Origin: Deltaproteobacteria bacterium
GTDB lineage: Bacteria; Desulfobacterota; Dissulfuribacteria; Dissulfuribacterales; UBA3076
Direction: 5' to 3'
NCBI GenBank assembly: GCA_021159445.1
Contig: JAGGRV010000305.1
Span: 1-6,353, forward strand
Length of the DNA: 6,353 bases
The translations under genes were made by a program, and so were the position numbers. The notes under the pieces are model-generated. The model was not told the DNA's origin and made no database searches. It saw only the letters and a program-made list of their open reading frames with translations. This document shows positions 5,814 through 6,353 of the stretch, piece by piece. The first letter of the stretch is position 1. Each line of letters starts with the position of its first letter.

Positions 5814-6089
5814 GTGGATTTCACCATACTGGACGTATCTGATTACGATCCGCCGCATGTGCCATCCAAAACATGGAGGGAGCTTATCAAAAAGGTCTGG
5901 GAGGTTAATCCTTTGACTTGTCCGCGATGCGGCTCTGAGATGAAGATTATCAGCCTGATCCAGGATCCTGACGTAATTCGTCAGATACTCAAGCACCTGG
6001 AGCTTTGGAAACAGGATGCGGGGTCTCGATGCAAAAAGCCAAAATCGGATCATGGGCCTGTAGTCTATGAGGAATTTAATGACAGCTGA
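5814..6089 (+). pseudogene. C-terminal remnant of an IS91-like (Y2-type) transposase
   Basis: This 91-residue frame reads as the tail of the large putative transposases annotated as IS91/Y2_Tnp-like. Recognisable parts are DVSDYDPPHVPSKTWRELIK (7-26), VNPLTCPRCGSEMKII (31-46), with zinc-knuckle-like C36 and C39, and DPDVIRQILKHLELW (51-65), then VVYEEFND near the end. From memory, full-length members have a few hundred residues with catalytic tyrosines and an upstream zinc finger, all missing here, so it cannot act as a transposase. The frame stays open upstream to 5718, and the residues just before 5814 (KIIREDDV) may belong to the same tail, but no further homology is seen. The GTG at 5814 is only the first available start and lacks a ribosome-binding site. 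The TGA at 6087-6089 may be close to the original end or a Trp-to-stop change. It marks old transposition between the ATPase and the right edge. Confidence 0.7.
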
Positions 6090-6150
6090 AAAATTGAACG
6101 GAAAGGAAAAAAGAAGAAAAATTAGATGCTGGCTATAATTTCACCGGCCA
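6090..6150. other. AT-rich spacer within mobile-element debris
   Basis: This short A-rich stretch after the transposase remnant has no reading frame, promoter or clear hairpin that I can support. It is probably either the untranslated end of the IS91-like element or the inner part of the IS21-like end that follows. Confidence 0.3.
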
Positions 6151-6197
6151 ACTATGGTCACTTCTAAACCGGCTAAAAATGGTCACTTTCAAATCGG
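6151..6197. mobile_element. Paired 22-bp direct repeats resembling an IS21-type terminus
   Basis: Two copies of a 22-bp sequence lie 25 bp apart: ACTATGGTCACTTCTAAACC plus GG at 6151-6172, and AAAATGGTCACTTTCAAATC plus GG at 6176-6197. They share TGGTCACTT, AAA and CGG. Read on the - strand this is CCGRTTT..AAGTGACCA, twice. IS21-family ends are known to carry several internal direct repeats that bind the transposase, and I recall ends of this CCGGTTTNAAAGTGACCA style, though I cannot check it. Only one end is present and no istA or istB gene is visible, so this is a solo or degraded terminus. The element would extend toward lower coordinates, with its outer edge near 6198-6204. Confidence 0.45.
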
Positions 6198-6353
6198 CGT
6201 TAATAGTCCACACCATGAATCAGTAAGATAGGCATAGTTACCAGCAGCACAGATACTTAATGCCCCTCCTTTCCCTTCGATATCATAAGCGCTTACAAGG
6301 TAATTATTCACTTTCCCCCCTGACAGCCAACAGCCTTTTTCAGGTTTCAAAGC
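6189..6353 (-). pseudogene. Broken 3' end of an LVIVD-like beta-propeller repeat protein
   Basis: An open frame enters from the right edge of the window on the - strand and runs 54 residues to a TGA at 6191-6189. It has no start in the window. Residues 20-50 resemble one blade of LVIVD-type repeats (PF08309-like): SAYDIEGKGG, then SICAAGNYAYLTD and SWCGL, compared with a remembered consensus of the form GNYAYVADGxxGL. After L50 (codon 6206-6204) the sequence becomes the IS21-like end, and the last residues (LTPI) are encoded by it. A normal blade would continue with an IDVS-like strand, so the gene is probably truncated by the insertion. LVIVD proteins are usually secreted or cell-surface; nothing here shows location. 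The match rests on about 30 residues, so the family name is tentative, but the frame itself looks coding. Confidence 0.45.

Overview
The window looks like the chromosome of an anaerobic, menaquinone-using bacterium of roughly balanced GC content. The gene set, the tandem 8-bp intergenic repeats and the style of the IS91-type transposase tail fit a member of the former Deltaproteobacteria (Desulfobacterota) best. That placement is an inference from gene content and remembered family resemblance, not from a search.

Positions 184-4537 hold a compact four-gene cluster, all on the + strand, for the early futalosine (mqn) route of menaquinone biosynthesis: mqnE (aminofutalosine synthase, radical SAM), mqnC (cyclic dehypoxanthinyl futalosine synthase, radical SAM), a metal-dependent amidohydrolase that is probably the aminofutalosine deaminase, and mqnA (chorismate dehydratase). 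MqnA makes 3-enolpyruvyl-benzoate from chorismate. MqnE joins this to SAM to give aminofutalosine, the amidohydrolase would deaminate that to futalosine, and MqnC cyclises the dehypoxanthinylated product. The futalosine hydrolase (mqnB), mqnD and the prenylation and methylation genes are not in the window. Spacing is tight: 14 bp from mqnE to mqnC, an overlap or near-overlap into the amidohydrolase, and about 34 bp to mqnA. This suggests one transcript from a putative sigma70-type promoter at 121-149.

The leader (1-183) is full of inverted repeats. The first ~75 bases look like a REP-like dispersed element. Next come two related 16-bp palindromic sites set exactly 50 bp apart, the second lying within the predicted promoter. 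The amidohydrolase gene is bracketed by tandem 8-bp repeats in opposite orientation (2363-2394 and 3615-3650). These repeats supply codons at both ends of the reading frame and make its start uncertain.

Positions 4611-6353 are accessory DNA. A complete orphan AAA ATPase with a DUF4143-type nuclease-like C-terminus lies on the - strand, convergent with mqnA, with a good promoter that would give an almost leaderless mRNA. Beyond it is a graveyard of mobile-element debris: the C-terminal end of an IS91-like transposase, a pair of 22-bp direct repeats resembling an IS21-type terminus, and the broken 3' end of a - strand gene whose product resembles an LVIVD-type beta-propeller repeat protein, apparently cut by that terminus. 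I see no CRISPR array, tRNA, rRNA or clear defence system. The most interesting points are the paired operator-like sites, the inverted tandem repeats around the deaminase gene, and the ATPase promoter at the edge of the transposase remnant.
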